Positions 63,980 through 64,000 of a DNA stretch of 64,000 bases are shown piece by piece (the first letter of the stretch is position 1; every line of letters begins with the position of its first letter). The DNA comes from Psychrobacter sanguinis (GTDB lineage: Bacteria; Pseudomonadota; Gammaproteobacteria; Pseudomonadales; Moraxellaceae): positions 2,108,001 to 2,172,000 of the forward strand of contig NZ_CP085990.1 of NCBI RefSeq assembly GCF_020736705.1, written 5' to 3'. The notes beneath the pieces are model-generated. The model ran no database searches. It was not told the origin of the DNA and saw nothing but the letters and a program-made list of their open reading frames with translations. A program made the position numbers and the translations under genes.

Positions 63980-64000
63980 GGGCCGTTAGGTGTAGAGTGT

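Overview
The window looks like a chromosomal segment of a Psychrobacter-like member of the Moraxellaceae (Gammaproteobacteria). The evidence is the moderately low GC content, an isc operon ordered iscR-iscS-iscU-iscA-hscB-hscA-fdx, a three-gene rpsF-rpsR-rplI operon without priB, an alaS-lysC-csrA neighbourhood like that of Pseudomonas and Acinetobacter, a long-form GAPDH, and proteins carrying long low-complexity extensions. Nearly all of it is core housekeeping DNA. I see no CRISPR array, prophage, restriction system, toxin-antitoxin pair or tRNA gene. The only clear mobile DNA is two insertion sequences.

Layout. 1-3.5 kb: the 3' part of a cinA-family gene, a membrane-anchored glutaredoxin-like protein, tmRNA (ssrA, minus strand) and the rpsF-rpsR-rplI operon with a candidate S6:S18 leader. 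3.7-10.5 kb: an SDR-like protein, rraA, mfd, an unannotated 42-codon gene followed by a very A-rich tail, and a HIT-family protein. 10.5-11.9 kb: an IS4-family element with a 13-bp target duplication, inserted in the hairpin of the terminator between the HIT gene and fdx. 11.96-18.3 kb: the complete isc Fe-S assembly operon (minus strand) behind an IscR-type promoter. 18.9-24.4 kb: a UbiJ/SCP2-like membrane protein, hup, ppiD and purH. 24.5-29.6 kb: fis, prmA, a TPR lipoprotein and mrcB (PBP1b), all on the minus strand. 29.8-36.5 kb: a CcoI/FixI-type metal ATPase, a YccA/BI-1 membrane protein, nadK, a YeaC protein, a HopJ-family protein and csrA. 36.8-38.06 kb: an IS3-family element lying between csrA and lysC. 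38.4-47 kb: lysC, alaS, a DUF389 membrane protein, a small two-helix membrane protein and an LplT-like MFS transporter. 47.2-55.9 kb: tamA (very long) and tamB. 56.1-64 kb: hemP under a near-consensus Fur box, a Nudix/ThiE-like fusion, a lipocalin, a long GAPDH, obg and proB.

How the parts work together. The isc genes form one Fe-S cluster machine (sensor-repressor IscR, desulfurase IscS, scaffold IscU, carrier IscA, chaperones HscB/HscA, ferredoxin). A hairpin between iscA and hscB may lower expression of the distal genes. TamA and TamB form the outer-membrane translocation and assembly module. PBP1b, the TPR lipoprotein, PpiD, LplT-like and TamAB all serve the envelope. RraA, CsrA, tmRNA, Mfd, Fis and HU are global regulators or quality-control factors.

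I found no wholly new multi-gene system. The items most worth a second look are the 42-codon gene with its A-rich tail, the 54-codon hemP gene with its Fur box, the IS4 insertion into a terminator, the IS3 insertion between lysC and csrA, the large TamA insertions, the PncC-like domain of the CinA homologue that lacks its active-site motif, and the membrane-anchored SCP2/coiled-coil protein. All family assignments are by eye; no database search was run.
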